Source of the DNA: Atriophallophorus winterbourni
Lineage: Eukaryota; Platyhelminthes; Trematoda; Plagiorchiida; Microphallidae
Length of the DNA stretch: 64,000 bases
Assembly: GCA_013407085.1 (NCBI GenBank)
Contig: JACCGJ010002778.1
Coordinates: 1-64,000, forward strand
Reading direction: 5' to 3'
Part shown: positions 34,642 through 58,034 of the stretch, piece by piece
Layout: each line of letters opens with the position of its first letter
Position numbering within the stretch: the stretch's first letter is position 1
The notes under the pieces: model-generated
The model's database searches: none
The model's input: only the letters and a program-made list of their open reading frames with translations
Told to the model about the DNA's origin: nothing
Made by a program: the position numbers and the translations under genes

Positions 34642-35297
34642 TCTGATCGAACTTTTCTGCATCGGTCAAACATTTCCTAGTGTAGTTTTCTTTTATTGCC
34701 GGAAACGTGCCCCGTTTGGGACTTTTGGATCTCCTCGTGCGTGTTCACTATTCCTGTGCATATTTTTATACCTATTTATCATCTGTCTTTGAACGTCCAT
34801 TTTGCTCACTCCTGCCATCAGGTCATTCCATTCTGTGATCCATTCTGTTTTCACACAACTATTTGCTTCCGATTTATTTTTCTTTCTCGATTATCCACCG
34901 TTTATGCTGCACGCGACTATCAATGTGATTCCGCTCATCAATATTTCTTATTTCCAAATAGAACATTCTTAGTTTGGCATTCGAATTTTTCCTGTATGCG
35001 ATTTTCCTCGTAGTATTCACTGATCTACTATGCGATAGTGGTGTTTGGTTTTGCATCCAGGTGCACAGAGACAGATATCCTGTGTCATATGTTGGAGTGA
35101 AGTCATGTTGTACAATTGGATAGAATGCGCATGAGTCGAGTTGCTTTGCTAAAATGTGCGGCTGGAGCCCGATCTCGGGTTTCAGCTTTTTGTTCGATAA
35201 TGATGACATTATTGCGGCGTTCTATCCATGTACGTTAATATTGCTACATGATTGCATATCATTGGCGTATCCGGTACAACCGAAGACATGCGCAATA

Positions 35298-35366
35298 AAT
35301 TTAAATGCGAGAGAGATATTGTTTGCATAATGTGTCAGCATGTATCGTCTATGTTCTATAATAAAT
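35298..35366 (+). terminator. Candidate polyadenylation signals of the TBC gene
   Basis: AATAAA occurs near 35298 and again near 35360, 0.65-0.72 kb after the stop codon at 34641. Either could end the transcript; this is suggested only by position. Confidence 0.3.
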
Positions 35367-35694
35367 TCATTAAAATGGCGAGATTGTTAAAACGTGATTA
35401 CCCATGTATTGCTACTATGGTTTGAAAACAAGTGAGTAAATAAACAAGGTTATTTAGAATCCAGCGGCACAGACAAACTTTGGATGGGAGATCTATACAC
35501 TGGATCTAACCCAACCGATCTAATCAATGTAAATGACCAGCTATAGTGTTGACTGGATAGTTGCTAAGACATCGACATGATCGTGGATGGACTTATTAAA
35601 TCCATGAGCGGTTTGTACGGCGAAGACTTGGATTCGCCCTTGACTGCTGACAAAATCTCTAGAATTGATTAAGGTTCTTTTCAATTCTTGTAAG

Positions 35695-36380
35695 TAAATG
35701 CATCACCATTATCATGGACAGTATTACACCGGTAACAAGTACCGAAGGCTTAACTTTCATACACTCATGGCATGTTAAAAATTAAAAAGATGGGAAACTA
35801 TAAAAGATTAGGCACAGTCACACTGAGGAGAGTTGCATACACCTCGAATTAAACATTCAAGCATTCAAGTAGTTCAGCATGACAGCTGCGGCGTCCACTT
35901 GCATAACAAGATTTCCCCACCACTTCACTAGACAACATACAAGATTAATAAAACACTCCAAGAACATTTTTACAGCATGACCGCCACTGAACACGATTTT
36001 GAGCCATATCACTAAGGGTAAGAAGCCACTGTGAATTCTGATATATTGGACTTCAACCTGGGGGACGGGTCGGCCTACTGCAGCCACTTTGACAATCATA
36101 GTCGTCCTCTGTTTAACCCAAGTCGGAGTGAACGCTCTTACAACGACGGTATTCCGAGTTAGGAGTGGCAAAAAACCGCGTTAGAAAAACGACGATTTGC
36201 AATCCACAATATGTGGCCGAACCAGCGAATTCAATGTGTGTTAAGTCGTGTTTCGATATCTACGTCGCTAGCAAAGATTCTATTACGGATAGTTGCTTTA
36301 TGTTTCCGTGGGCAAATGCGCTTGCCATTGTATAATATCTCCTAAAAGTGACGTGACATGATTCCGTAGCTTGCAGATTC
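35695..36380 (-). mobile_element. RTE-like LINE 3' end, old copy
   Basis: The order 'catggacagtattacaccgg', 'taacaagtaccgaaggctta', 'aaaaagatgggaaact', 'cacctcgaat', then 'gacaacatacaagattaat' and 'gttctattacggata'-like blocks follows the copy at 57.1-57.8 kb, with many substitutions. Coding potential is gone. Confidence 0.65.
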
Positions 36381-36779
36381 GGTTCCGTGGCAAGATTGAT
36401 ATAAGTGGCTCAGATTGCTCTTACTTAAATTTTATTTTCCCCAAGACTTGTCTGGTCGCTCAGTCGTTCATCACTATAAAACTAATAAAAAAGCACTTCA
36501 TAGGCACTATTTCTCTTCGTAGCTAATAATTGAATGCTCTCTACCGTGGTTAGTTCAAACGTTAAAACAAGGTCAAGCGTTGAAGTTTGATTAAGGCTAC
36601 GTCTTCAGGTTGCATCGTAAACGTGGTTATCTAGTGGTGCAGCGTCAGTAAGCTCCTTGAATTTATATTCCAACGACTGTGCAAGTTGTTCTTCATAATG
36701 TAAATTTCGAATTTTCAAAAAACACGAGCACATTACTCTGCTCTAAACACGTCAGAAGTTTATCGCGTGCAAGCTGCAT

Positions 36780-37250
36780 TAGTGTGTCATTTTGGAGAAC
36801 GGATATCATTTAAACGATGAATCCGGCCGTGATGAAACAGAGTGGCTCTCTGGACCCTATCGAAAATCGTTATCAAACAATAAATTTCCTCATACAGACT
36901 CGGGAGGTAGCATGTGTAGTCTTATTCTTCTGTGAAGTCTGTCGCCTTAACAAACCGGCGGTCAATGTATAACTGTAGTGCTTCGCATCCCTAGTTTATC
37001 AATGGAAGCTTCAGCACAAGTTCTTCGTAGCAGTTTTCGATCGGGAAACACTGAACAAGTCCAAAATATTATGGAAGTTAAGTATTCCTAGATTTAGCAG
37101 CAAGTCGTAGCACACACGCCGAATACTGAGCGACATGAGGTTGAGGCGTTGAACTCTCTCCACATAAGGAATTGATTTTAATCCTTGTACTGTTTTCGTC
37201 GCCCGCCGTTGCACTTTTTTCAGCTGGTCACGTTCTCACTTAGTTTGTGG
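36780..37250 (-). mobile_element. CR1-like C-terminal fragment
   Basis: The minus strand reads QRRATKTVQGLKSIPYVERV and LMSLSIRRVCYDLLL (37214-37090), the C-terminal block of a CR1-like RT, then decays. It forms the left part of a composite that recurs inverted near 63 kb. Confidence 0.7.
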
Positions 37251-37806
37251 ATAGGTTGCTGGCAAACCATATTAAAAACTGTTCTCACGTATGTGGAATA
37301 AAGAATGTGAAACATTTGTGGAGTAATCACGGAGAATGACCAACTAATAGCCCACCATGCGCGGTTTGCGGTTTCCACTGTACGCCGACAACCTACCCGA
37401 AGTGTTGCTATCGTCTTGCCTGTGATACGCCGATGACTTGAAATTTTGGAAAATTATACGTAATCCAAGTGATGTGTCTGATTTTCAAAACGATATCAAC
37501 CGCATCAACCGACAAAAATAACATTTGGTGGTTCTAATAGCAGCAAAAATAGTTTTACTTTCTCATATCTATCTAAGCCTGGGCAACCTGACAGTATCCA
37601 AGGCCACGTGCAGTCTATGACTGTGCGGCACTTTGCCTGTATCAGACTTGTGCTTTCATACATACATATTTCTATTTCTATTTTCTTTATATTCCTTGTG
37701 TCATATCTGTCTAGGCCTGGGCAACCCGACAATATCTCAGCCCACGTGCAGTCTCTGACTGTGTGGCACTTTGCCTGGATCAGGCTTGTGCTTTCACATA
37801 CATACA
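37037..37806 (-). repeat. CR1/SINE composite, copy 1 (inverted relative to 62.8-63.6 kb)
   Basis: Contains the minus-strand CR1 C-terminus, a plus-strand CR1 palm remnant reading YADDLKFWKIIRNPSDVS (about 37428-37480), and two SINE-like tail halves. The same pieces in the same relative order, reverse-complemented, occupy about 62,830-63,590. Confidence 0.8.
37562..37805 (+). mobile_element. Two SINE-like tail halves in tandem
   Basis: The unit 'ctcatatctatctaagcctg' to 'cttgtgctttcatacatac' (37562-37665) is followed directly by a second one (about 37690-37805). Both lack the head. Confidence 0.75.
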
Positions 37807-37809
37807 AGA

Positions 37810-39225
37810 TTCACGTTTGCCAATTAAGTGTAGATAACTCGTTTTGTGAAACTTAGCTACGATTCCGGAAGACCACTAAAGATAGCTGCATTCCTGACAA
37901 TAACGACACAAGTACCAACGACGGTGGCTGTTGTCTGAGTTCACCGGATGACGAAACTCCAAATTTTGTTTGAAGTTGATTTCATATTTGTAGTTTTCGC
38001 TCATTACCCAAACTTTCCTTGCATTAGCATTTCGGATCACCAAGTGGCGAAAAAATTCAACACGAAACATCCAAGCTGATCGGAGTAAAGCGCGATCAGA
38101 CCGTCAGCTGATTTATCTTGTCTAATGTGTAAACAATATTGATCGCTTCTTGGTCCACTTGAGTGTTTTTTAGCTTTTTGCGCTTGCAGCATTGAGAAGC
38201 ACTGACATATAAACAGGTCAACATGGAGTGTAAGGTCAGGCTAAAATATTTGCAATGCTGTCGTCTTACGAATAGATAAAATGCTGGGTACCGATCCCAG
38301 TTAGAGCTTATGCGAAGTGCTCAATACTGAAGACCTATTATTAAAGCTCACCGGGTAGATTATTTTAGCATTTGGAGGTACCAGTTTAATCAAAATAATG
38401 AAACTATCATCTCCACCATAACCGGTGTGGTTGTTTCAAATTATATTAATATTGAGTTGGTTCATATTCCATAAGAGTATGCCATGCCTCTGTTGCTTTG
38501 GTGTTTGTTAAACCAACGCGTTATTGAATAGTAGGTCAATGTTTTTCGTCTCGATAATTAGATCGTCAAGGGATCAGTAAATGAGACGTCATGGCGAAGC
38601 TTTACTCCAGGCTTAATCGCATCAACCATTTAATCGGGCATGAATAAATGCTACAAGGAATTCGACGAAACGCTTAACACTCCGCTGGGGTTCCACCGGC
38701 GAGAGTTGTCCGGATTGATTGGAAACATCAGTAGAGTGGGATCATTGCTTTGATATTCTCCCTTATTGTCTTGATCCTACGCAAAGCCGGTTACGGCAAT
38801 TTCGGCGGGCAGGGGTCTCATGGAACGCCTAAACGAATTAGTTGGATAACGATAACGGAAAGCTGCGTTGCTTTCATTACCTAACGGAATTCATTGGACA
38901 ATATCCAAGAAGTGCATAAAGTATGCGTTTAATTTGAGCCAACGTCCGAAAGCATGTTGGGGGAGGAACATTGCCCGTTTCGTTCGGCCTTGGGTTTCCA
39001 AGAATATCTTTAGTGTTCGTTACTGCCTGTATCCGCAGCATGTGGACCTTCATCGCTGCAGATAAAAAAACTCAAGTTTAGTTTAACTTTTTGTCTACTG
39101 ACGGTAACTCTAGTTACCACCTCAAACAAGCAGTCGATTGCTCAGTAGCTCCCGTCGGTACCTTCAGCCAACATCGAAGTGCACTTGTCAGGCGGCGTCT
39201 GGCATCTCATTCATAAAAATTAATC
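37810..39225. other. Intergenic, nothing recognised
   Basis: No coding similarity or repeat family recognised. A short stretch near 38,570-38,750 ('gtctcgataattagatcgtc', 'catcaaccatttaatcggg') might be old retroelement debris, but I cannot support that. Confidence 0.4.
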
Positions 39226-39229
39226 ATGT

Positions 39230-39235
39230 TTTATT
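39230..39235 (-). terminator. Candidate polyadenylation signal of the 128-residue gene
   Basis: AATAAA on the minus strand, 208 bases after the stop codon at 39443. Confidence 0.35.
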
Positions 39236-39442
39236 TATGCCATAATTAAGCAGAATAACACAGAAATATAATAAAATACGTAAATCAATTACCGTAGACA
39301 AAGGGTTAAATTGAATTCTGTTTCGATCTGGTAGTAAAAATTATATTCAGCTCCGTATACATATTCTGGTAAGTGATTATGATTTTAGCCTCAACTGTGT
39401 GCAAAACGATCTAAACAGAACAAACAACAATTGATTGATCTA

Positions 39443-42052
39443 TTATCTTTGTAAGTTGAAACATATTGCATCTGCTTTGAGATTCTGATCAATTTCTGCC
39501 AGTAGATGACCAAGTTTTCCACTATTTCCAGCATTCAACAACATTTCGTCTAGAGATTTTGGAGGTATTTTGCCTGATTTGACAATCAAAAAACGAAGTA
39601 AGCATAGCTCGCGGAGGCCGAGATCAATCTTTCTTCGTAGTTCACTGTTTCGTAGCGTCAAATTTCCATAGCTGAAAACCGAAAAGCCAGAAATTAGTCT
39701 CACGAATTATTCTTAGCGCATGAATGGGGAGGTAGATTTACCACTGAGCTGCGCTATCATCTTTTTGATCAATAGAAAATTTTGATCCAAACATCCAACT
39801 TACGTTCGACAATCATGAGACTTTCTGCAGTCCACTGCTGATGCAAGCTTTCGATGCGCATTCGACTTGTTGCAGAATGCAACTTAATTTAACTTACTAG
39901 AATATGCATTTTTCGGCGCTCAGATCCCATCTCTCATACATCACTACCGTTTTCTGGCTGTTTGTCGTTATCACGTCATCAGTTAGTCTTGACGCAGTGG
40001 TACAGTGGTAAACAATTTTATGATTACTGTAAATCCAGCAAAAGGTGCAATAACACAATAATATAAATATTAATGATATCCTTGAATAAAACAATATAAC
40101 AGAGGATCGGCTAGTAGCGTCAATTCAGAAAGTTCAGATGAAAGAGATAGAAGAGATTTAAATTTCTTAACGTTCTATAAAGCAACGAAATCGTTTCTGG
40201 AGGGTTAGCAATGTCAGAAACGGCCACTTAAGTGATAACACGATCAGCAATCTGCGTACCTGATACAGAGGTGATAGCAGATTTAAAGTTTTCTCCAGAT
40301 GGCAAAATGGTGGTTTTTAACGCTGGACTACTGTGGTTATGAAAGCTTAGGTGGACAATTCCCGCCTACGAACGGTCCGTCGCGTCTTCAGTGTGAAATC
40401 TTAATAAAGTAGCCAGTATCTCAAGGTTGCAATTGGTATGCATGAAAGCTGATCGAAGCAAAGTGTCTCACAGTCATAGACTGCATGTGGGAAAGATACT
40501 GTCAGGTTGCTCAGGTTTAGACAGACATGAGAAACAAAACAGAAATAGTAATGCCAGCGAAGCTCAAGCGTGTTTCCGCATGCAGCTCACTATCAGTGTT
40601 AGCTGCACAGCACAGAAGCACTATGCAAGCGCACATCCGCGCAAGAGGAGGCCATCTAAATGAATGCTATGTATATTCACCCATATTCAACGACTTGATC
40701 TACGAAGGTTAATGACGTGCAAAACGTTTGCCATTATCTTCAAAAATGAGTGGAAGAGAGCGAGTTGTCATTAACATGTACTTGAAATCTTGTACAATTA
40801 TGATACCAAAAGTTGATCCGTCGATAAAACACGTTTGAATTTTGCAATCGCTCAGATGACAACGATAACTCATTGATTTGCAGTGAGGTGAAGGCGCTGT
40901 GTATCACTACGAATGCAACAATTATCAAGAAATTCAGTATATCAAATACAACCTTTGGCCTATCGCTTGTCCGCTTTCTTTTTGCCGGTTTGCTGATCTG
41001 ATTTTCGTGCTTTATGTTGCTTGGCATAATGTCTGGCTCCAGACCCATGCTCATGATGATGATAAGAGAGCTAGAAATAGTCAGATTGCTAGGGTAATTG
41101 AGAGTCCCATGTGTCTGACGTGAATCCCTAAGATGGTTCACGTAGATTGCTGCATTATAAAAGTAAATCCAAGTTGCAAGCTGCTGTCGTGTTGAGCTCC
41201 GTGTTTTTGGTGTACGCGGCCTTTCGGTGACACAAATCAATTTATTCACTGAGCGTACAAACGATACTGAAGCAACGATGTTGTTTAAAAATTCAACATT
41301 CAGTCATAGCCTTATGTTATATGACAACCGAGACGCATTACATTCAACAATGAAACGTAAGAGTTTGAAACGTAATGGATGCTTCACGAAAAGTTAGATG
41401 CAAAGACATGCTAATGTAGCCTTCGAGCAAATGACGTCTTTGTGCCCATTGACCGAGCCTTAACAGGACGTGAAAAATCAGACAACGACGATCTTACTAC
41501 CGTAAAAGACTTCGAAACATTGAACAAAAAACGGCGAGTCAGTTGATATCCAAACATCGATAATTTTGACCGAAAACATAACCTTACAAAACCTTTCTGG
41601 TTTGTTGAAAGGGGGTGTAATTACGATCACAACCGGTTAGCCAGGATTAATCACAACTTTAATTCAGAATAGATTTAATTTGTGTCTAAAATTAAGTATT
41701 TGAAACAATTGAGGATTCAGATTTTGACTGCAATATTAGTCTACTATGTTAACAGATGGCAAGTTGATTTTTAAATAAGTCACAATCTTTCGGGGGATGT
41801 GAGCAACACATCACTATGCACAAAATCTTCATTTTCATATATTAAGCCAGTTTGGAGTTAATCCCATGAAATAATCGCGAAAAATCCCACTTACGCTTTG
41901 AGTAAACCCGCTTTGACTTCACGATCTCTTGCTCTCAACTTGTGAACAGCAATATTATTCCGCTCTCTAAATTCTCTGTACATGGTCTTCATGAAGCACC
42001 CGACCGATCTATCCGAATGGCGCCTCAGGTAAACCTTGTGCGCTTCTGCCAT
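39443..42052 (-). CDS. Two-exon gene for a 128-residue basic protein, family not recognised
   Basis: Exon 1 is 42052-41895 and exon 2 is 39671-39443, joined across a 2.2 kb GT..AG intron. The donor gc|gtaagt and acceptor ttttcag|c join in phase 2 to give an Ala codon, and the frame then runs to a TAA. The product starts MAEAHKVYLRRHSDRS and is rich in Arg, Lys and Leu. A MYREFRERNN helix-like stretch lies near residues 24-33, a Leu-rich helix LGLRELCLLRFLIVKSG near 71-87 and a KLGHLLAEIDQNLK amphipathic end near 106-119. There is no signal peptide and no membrane segment. Length, charge and helical pattern would suit a small mitochondrial assembly factor or a subunit of a small complex, but that is only a guess. 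It lies 1.8 kb downstream of UCKL1 on the same strand. An in-frame Met 15 codons upstream is possible. Confidence 0.6.
40435..40650 (-). mobile_element. SINE-like copy in intron of the 128-residue gene
   Basis: 'ggtatgcatgaaagctgatc' (tail) through 'aagcgcacatccgcgc' (head), with a small deletion in the tail block. Confidence 0.7.
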
Positions 42053-42796
42053 TTTGCTGCTACGACAATTACACATGGCGAGACGTAGATTGCGCAAATT
42101 TCATTGGACGATTGTATTCTTGTGAAAATTTATTCGTTGCTGTAATGATCGATAAAACGATCGAAATAGTTAACCGCGCGGGTGGCTATTGAACGTGCAT
42201 ATTGATTGGTTGGGGTGAAGCATCATTGAGCTCACATTATGTTGATGTTCAGTAAAACAGTCTTAATGAAATATATGCAACGCGAAAAAGTTGAGAAACG
42301 CAAAAGTTTATTAATATACAGAACTAGATCAATAGCTACCAATAACCGTAATGCATAGATTTAGACTAATTGGGAAATGAACAATTTTATATGCGGAATC
42401 ATGATTTCAGGGCACTAATAATAAAGCTAGAAACATTAAATGGGGGGTAAGGTAGGTTGTCAATTTTAGTTAACTAATGTTGACAGATCACTGGTGATTA
42501 AATAAAAGGATATCATATTATAATCGTGTTAAGATAGGTTTCATTCGAAATTTTGGATTTGGTGAGTTGTTGAACACCTAACACAAACGCAGGCACATCA
42601 CTTTTGTCTAAGAAGGCAACATTTGCCAGGTCAAACAACAATGCTACAACGAAGTGTCCGTTCAAAATCACGTCTACTTTCAGAGAAAAGGATTAAACCA
42701 TTAATCGTAAGCGGTGACCGAGCCCTTTTGGTCTGCAAGAAGCCTTTGGCACACCAACTGCGTGATTTACATATTATAGCTATTCAAGTAACCCTT

Positions 42797-42887
42797 GTCC
42801 ATCTTTACGGATTTTACTTTTTCATGGTTGTGTGGCAGTTAAGCATTCGGTACGTGCTACCGGTGTAATGCTATCTGTGATGAAGAT
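42797..42887 (+). mobile_element. RTE 3'-terminal fragment
   Basis: 'catggttgtgtggcagttaa', 'gcattcggtacgtgctaccg' and 'gtgtaatgctatctgtgatg' match the reverse complement of the RTE 3' end at 57,130-57,200. Confidence 0.65.
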
Positions 42888-43338
42888 GGCGCGACACACC
42901 ACATGTGAATTCACCTGTTCTTTAAATCGGCTCAATCTTGAAAGGCTCAGTGTGTTGCTATTTATGAAAACGAGCAGCTCTTATACCATATAAGCCGATG
43001 AAAAGTTCCCATTCATTTTTACCGTGAACGAGATCGACCAGTTAACACGGTATGAAAGACCTCGCAGCAGCAAAGCAATTTAGTTGATTTTCGTGTTTAT
43101 CTTATTAACCGACGGGAACATTTCTTTCTTGTACGTTTACGCTTCATTGAATAATTTTATTCTTTCTCGCAGTCGACAGATGCGTGATTTTGTTCTGATG
43201 CCATGGTGGTACAGCGATGTTGCAATACATATGATAATGTCTAAGAGTCGATTGCAGAAATGACAAGAGATTGTGTAAGAAATTCGATCTTTTAGACCTA
43301 ACTGGGATACACGGTGATTACGCCTATCGCACAGTTTT

Positions 43339-43551
43339 ATGTATGTATGAATGAAAGCACGTTTGATCCATACAAAGTGCCAAGCAGCGATAGACTACAC
43401 ATAGACTAAGATAGTGTCAGGTTGCCCAGGCCTAGGCAGGTATGAGAAAGGAAAATAGAAATGACATTGAAGCGTGTTCTCGCATTCAGCTCAATACCAG
43501 TGGCCAATCAAGGTAACACGGTGTTAGTTGCAGAGTGCCGAAGTACTCGCA
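43339..43551 (-). mobile_element. SINE-like copy downstream of UCKL1
   Basis: 'tatgtatgtatgaatgaaag' tail, middle blocks 'gtcaggttgcccaggcctag' and head 'cacggtgttagttgcagag'. It lies about 310 bases after the UCKL1 stop, possibly in the 3' UTR. Confidence 0.7.
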
Positions 43552-43860
43552 AACTCCTACGGTTAACCCAGTCCAATTTTCAAGTAAACCCTCATTCAAA
43601 GTAAATTCACATTTGCTCAAAACTTGAAATATATTTGCGTATAAAAATTCATTCCTATCATTCATCAGACGCAATAGAAATAACGACCAAACATCGGGCG
43701 ACCGATAAAAAACATTGATATAAAGTGGTATTGTACAAATAAGAGCCCATTATAAACACACGATTTTAAATCGGCAAAAAAGCCAAACAGAAACGAAATT
43801 AAAGTCGCCGAGACCGTGATGAGGAAATTTCCCAGCAGGGGCACTAGCTCATTGAACCCG

Positions 43861-54888
<11,028 letters not shown>

Positions 54889-54899
54889 CTAGAATTGTC

Positions 54900-56180
54900 G
54901 AAACAAAGGCGGTCATAAAATTGAAATGAAATTTTACGTCGATATCAGTTACAAGCCTCTCTATTACCATTATTATAGCGAAGTTTGATGGTTGAAGGCA
55001 ATCATTTATAAATCTGCATAGCAGATACAAAGGTTAACGAAAGTTACAGCATGATTAGGTTGGACAAGAAAATGGATAACTTTGATTGATAACAATGAAT
55101 ATCTTGATTTCGAACTCCTTGTTCACAATTTTCTTATTTTCCCATGAGTGCATTTCACTATCGTCAGTAATAGTGATATTTGTGTGGACTAATAGCAAAT
55201 CATCCGGTTGAGAGCATCGTCATTCTGATTTTGAATTTCCGAAGGATGAAGCTGGCAAATGCCGAGTTATATATGGACAATTTGATAGCTTAAATCTTGC
55301 CTAGTCTAACATGAAGATTCGTCAGTGAAAGCAGCCCACTCCCGGAAGGTTACAAATTAAGCACACTTGTCTCAAAGTAGTAATTCAATTATGATAAACA
55401 TTCGAAACGAGGAATTTCAAGGACACTGGTTGTATCCTACTTTCAGTGGCAAAGAAAATTGTAAACACAAGACAGCTAGACTGTTCTGTCGTTCGGGTGG
55501 AAAGCTGACAAACGGTGAATAACGAATATTTCGAAATAAACAAATGATACTTGAATAATTTCGGTGGCAAATGGCGCTTAATGGTGTGTATTTACTGAAT
55601 CATTAATTCCCGAATCAATCAACTTGCAGGGAAAACAACAGTATCTACCCAGAGCAAGTACGCTTTAGATTCAAGAGTATGTATGGGATCACAAGCTTGC
55701 AAGCAACGTTCGATAGGTTGCAATAAGGTAGGGCACGTACAGCAAGTCCTAACTTGATCAGAAACTTGAGAAAACGATCACAGCGGCGAGAGCTCGAATA
55801 CTATCATTCTCGGCGGCGACATTACAATGTCTATAGTAAGTTCGGGTGAACGATGATGGAATCGAACGTATTGAAGCTGTGAACTGCACACACATGGTGG
55901 TAAAGCGAAGCGTTAGATACATGCAACGATTATGACCGGTAAAGCTCAATCGCTACCAGTCTCAATAGAACTAAATAACACGTGTACGAAGGTTAAGCAA
56001 AAGAAAGCTTAGCATCGCAGCACAAATGCATTCGCAATAAAAAATAGAAACGAAGCTAAGAATGCACACACACGCATAACTACATGTAACCATGCAATGG
56101 TGCAAATATGCAAGCTGTTAACCTTTTAACCCTTGCCAGTTGGTCATCATAATAGACATCAGTGAGAGCAATACACGGGA
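54900..56180. other. Upstream of UCKL1 visible exons, nothing recognised
   Basis: The UCKL1 5' exon is expected somewhere here or further up (minus strand). The N-terminus is poorly conserved, and I could not identify it. Confidence 0.4.
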
Positions 56181-56188
56181 AGCAATAA

Positions 56189-56320
56189 CGGCATGCTCAA
56201 CTGTCATACAACAACGCCTAAATAAAATTCTACAAGATGGGAAAAGTCGGGATTTGAAAGATACGGAATCTATAGAACAGTACTCATAAACAAACTGGAG
56301 TGAGGTGTATATATTTTGAA
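56189..56320 (-). mobile_element. RTE 3' UTR fragment, old
   Basis: 'aaataaaattctacaagatg', 'gaatctatagaacag' and 'caaactggagtgaggtgta' match 57,190-57,290 with many changes. Confidence 0.6.
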
Positions 56321-57019
56321 TGCAAATGACCCAAATTATTTTCCTGTCTAGGTTTGAGCGACTTGACAGTAACCCAGCAAGGGCAAAACCAACTCCATGG
56401 TGCATCGGAAATCGAGAGGGCGACCTTACCTAGTGCACACAGCAAGATGGATATGAGAAAACAAGCTCCTGCTCTCTCTTCGTGTTTCCGACCATTGAAC
56501 TTTATTCTTCCTCTTCCATTTCCAACCCTAGAATCACGGTGCTAAACATGTTCGAACATCCTTCATTAACAAACTCACAGATATATTTTGGAAACTAAGC
56601 ATTTTCTAAAAACATATGATCCCTAAATGCCAGAATCATGAGACAGAAAGGTCAGCAGGCATCATTGAGTCTTATATCACATAATTTAGCTATTGGTATA
56701 CAGTCAATCAGAAACGCGCTTATATGGTCACTATATAATTCCTGAATTGACTGCCCATATATTTTAACGGGCTACATTCTGCGTTGCTCCGGCGAATCCT
56801 CGAATGATATTTAAGGCAGGGAGGTGTTAGTATAGTGATGAGTTCACGTGCGAAAGCCACTATAATTGAATGGTTGTTTGATTAAACTGAGGCGTTAACT
56901 GAACGGGGATTTAGTGATTAGCACGTGATTCAGTATGTCTGGCAGTGCCAACCAACTCCATAATAACGTCAAAACTCATTTATGTCAAACATTTCTTCAT
57001 TAATCCAAGATTTGAAAAA

Positions 57020-57110
57020 TCTGGTAGAGGGTATGTACGTATGAAAAGACAAGCCGGATACAAAGTGCCAAACAGTCAAAGACTGCATGTGGGTTAAGAC
57101 AGGGTTCGTG
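57020..57110 (-). mobile_element. SINE-like tail fragment attached to RTE 3' end
   Basis: Same fragment and flanks as 44811-44905, with one short internal deletion ('gccggatacaaagtgcc'). Confidence 0.7.
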
Positions 57111-57120
57111 TTGATGTATC

Positions 57121-57977
57121 TGATCACATCATCATCACAGACAGCATTACACCGGTATCACGTACCGAATGCTTAACTGCCACACAACCATGGAAAAAAA
57201 ATTCTAAAAGATGGGGAAGGGTGGGACTTAAATAGCTACGGATTCTATAGACGAGTAAGCACAGACAAACTGGGAAGACGTGCCTACACCTCGAATGGAA
57301 CATGCATTCAAACACGTTTCGTGAACGAGTAGAGCGACATCACCATGACAGCTTCCTTGCGGATTTCACTGTCGTGCATCATAACACGCTTTTCTCGTCA
57401 CTCCGCTTGACAACATACAAGTTTACGCAAACACTCCAAGAAGATGCTTAGTGCAAGACCGCCATTGAACACGATTTCGGGACATATCTTCAAGCGTAAC
57501 TAGCCATTGCGATATCTGATCTCGGAGACACCAGCCTGGAAGACGCGCTGCGCCGACTTTGGAGAGGTTACTAATAAGGGTTTTTAACTGTCTATGCCAT
57601 GTGACGGTTTAGCCACTCCGAGATTTACGCCAATCAAGATGTGGCGTCACAAAAAGAATCCGTTTCGGAAGTCGGTGGTCCGGCATCCGTAAAACGTGAC
57701 CAAGCCAGCGTAACCTATGCAGGTTGATCTGCTTCTCTATATCGACATTACTACCCAACAACTTATTTCGGAGAGCATCGGGTCGTATGCGATTGTAACA
57801 GCTAACTCCTAGAATGTTGCGGAGACATCGGTTGTCAAATACTTGAAGACGCTGAATGTGTTCTTTGCGTAAGGTCCAGGTTTCGCACCCATACAGTAAC
57901 ACAGCTCGAACTGTCGCTCTATAGGCTCTGCCCTTGAGTAACAGAGACCGTATACGCTGACGGTTGGTAATACACAA
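57121..57977 (-). mobile_element. RTE-like LINE 3' part, reference copy
   Basis: The minus-strand frame 57977-57609 reads VRAVLLYGCETWTLRKEHIQ, DNRCLRNILGVS and INLHRLRWLGHVLRMPDHRLP, the C-terminal domain of RTE-like proteins, then a long 3' UTR ending in 'ggtgtaatgctgtctgtgat' plus GAT repeats (minus strand) at 57121. It is 5' truncated. The same 3' UTR is found at 35.7, 42.8, 44.4, 44.9, 52.9 and 56.2 kb. Confidence 0.85.
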
Positions 57978-58034
57978 GGAGGAACAACATCAGACAGCAA
58001 CGGTGAAATGAAAACACACACGAACAGCAAGTTT

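Noticed and set aside
40740..41249. 169-codon minus-strand frame in the intron of the 128-residue gene
   Set aside because: Low-complexity composition, no domain, overlaps SINE-like debris near 41,000, and lies inside a well-supported intron.
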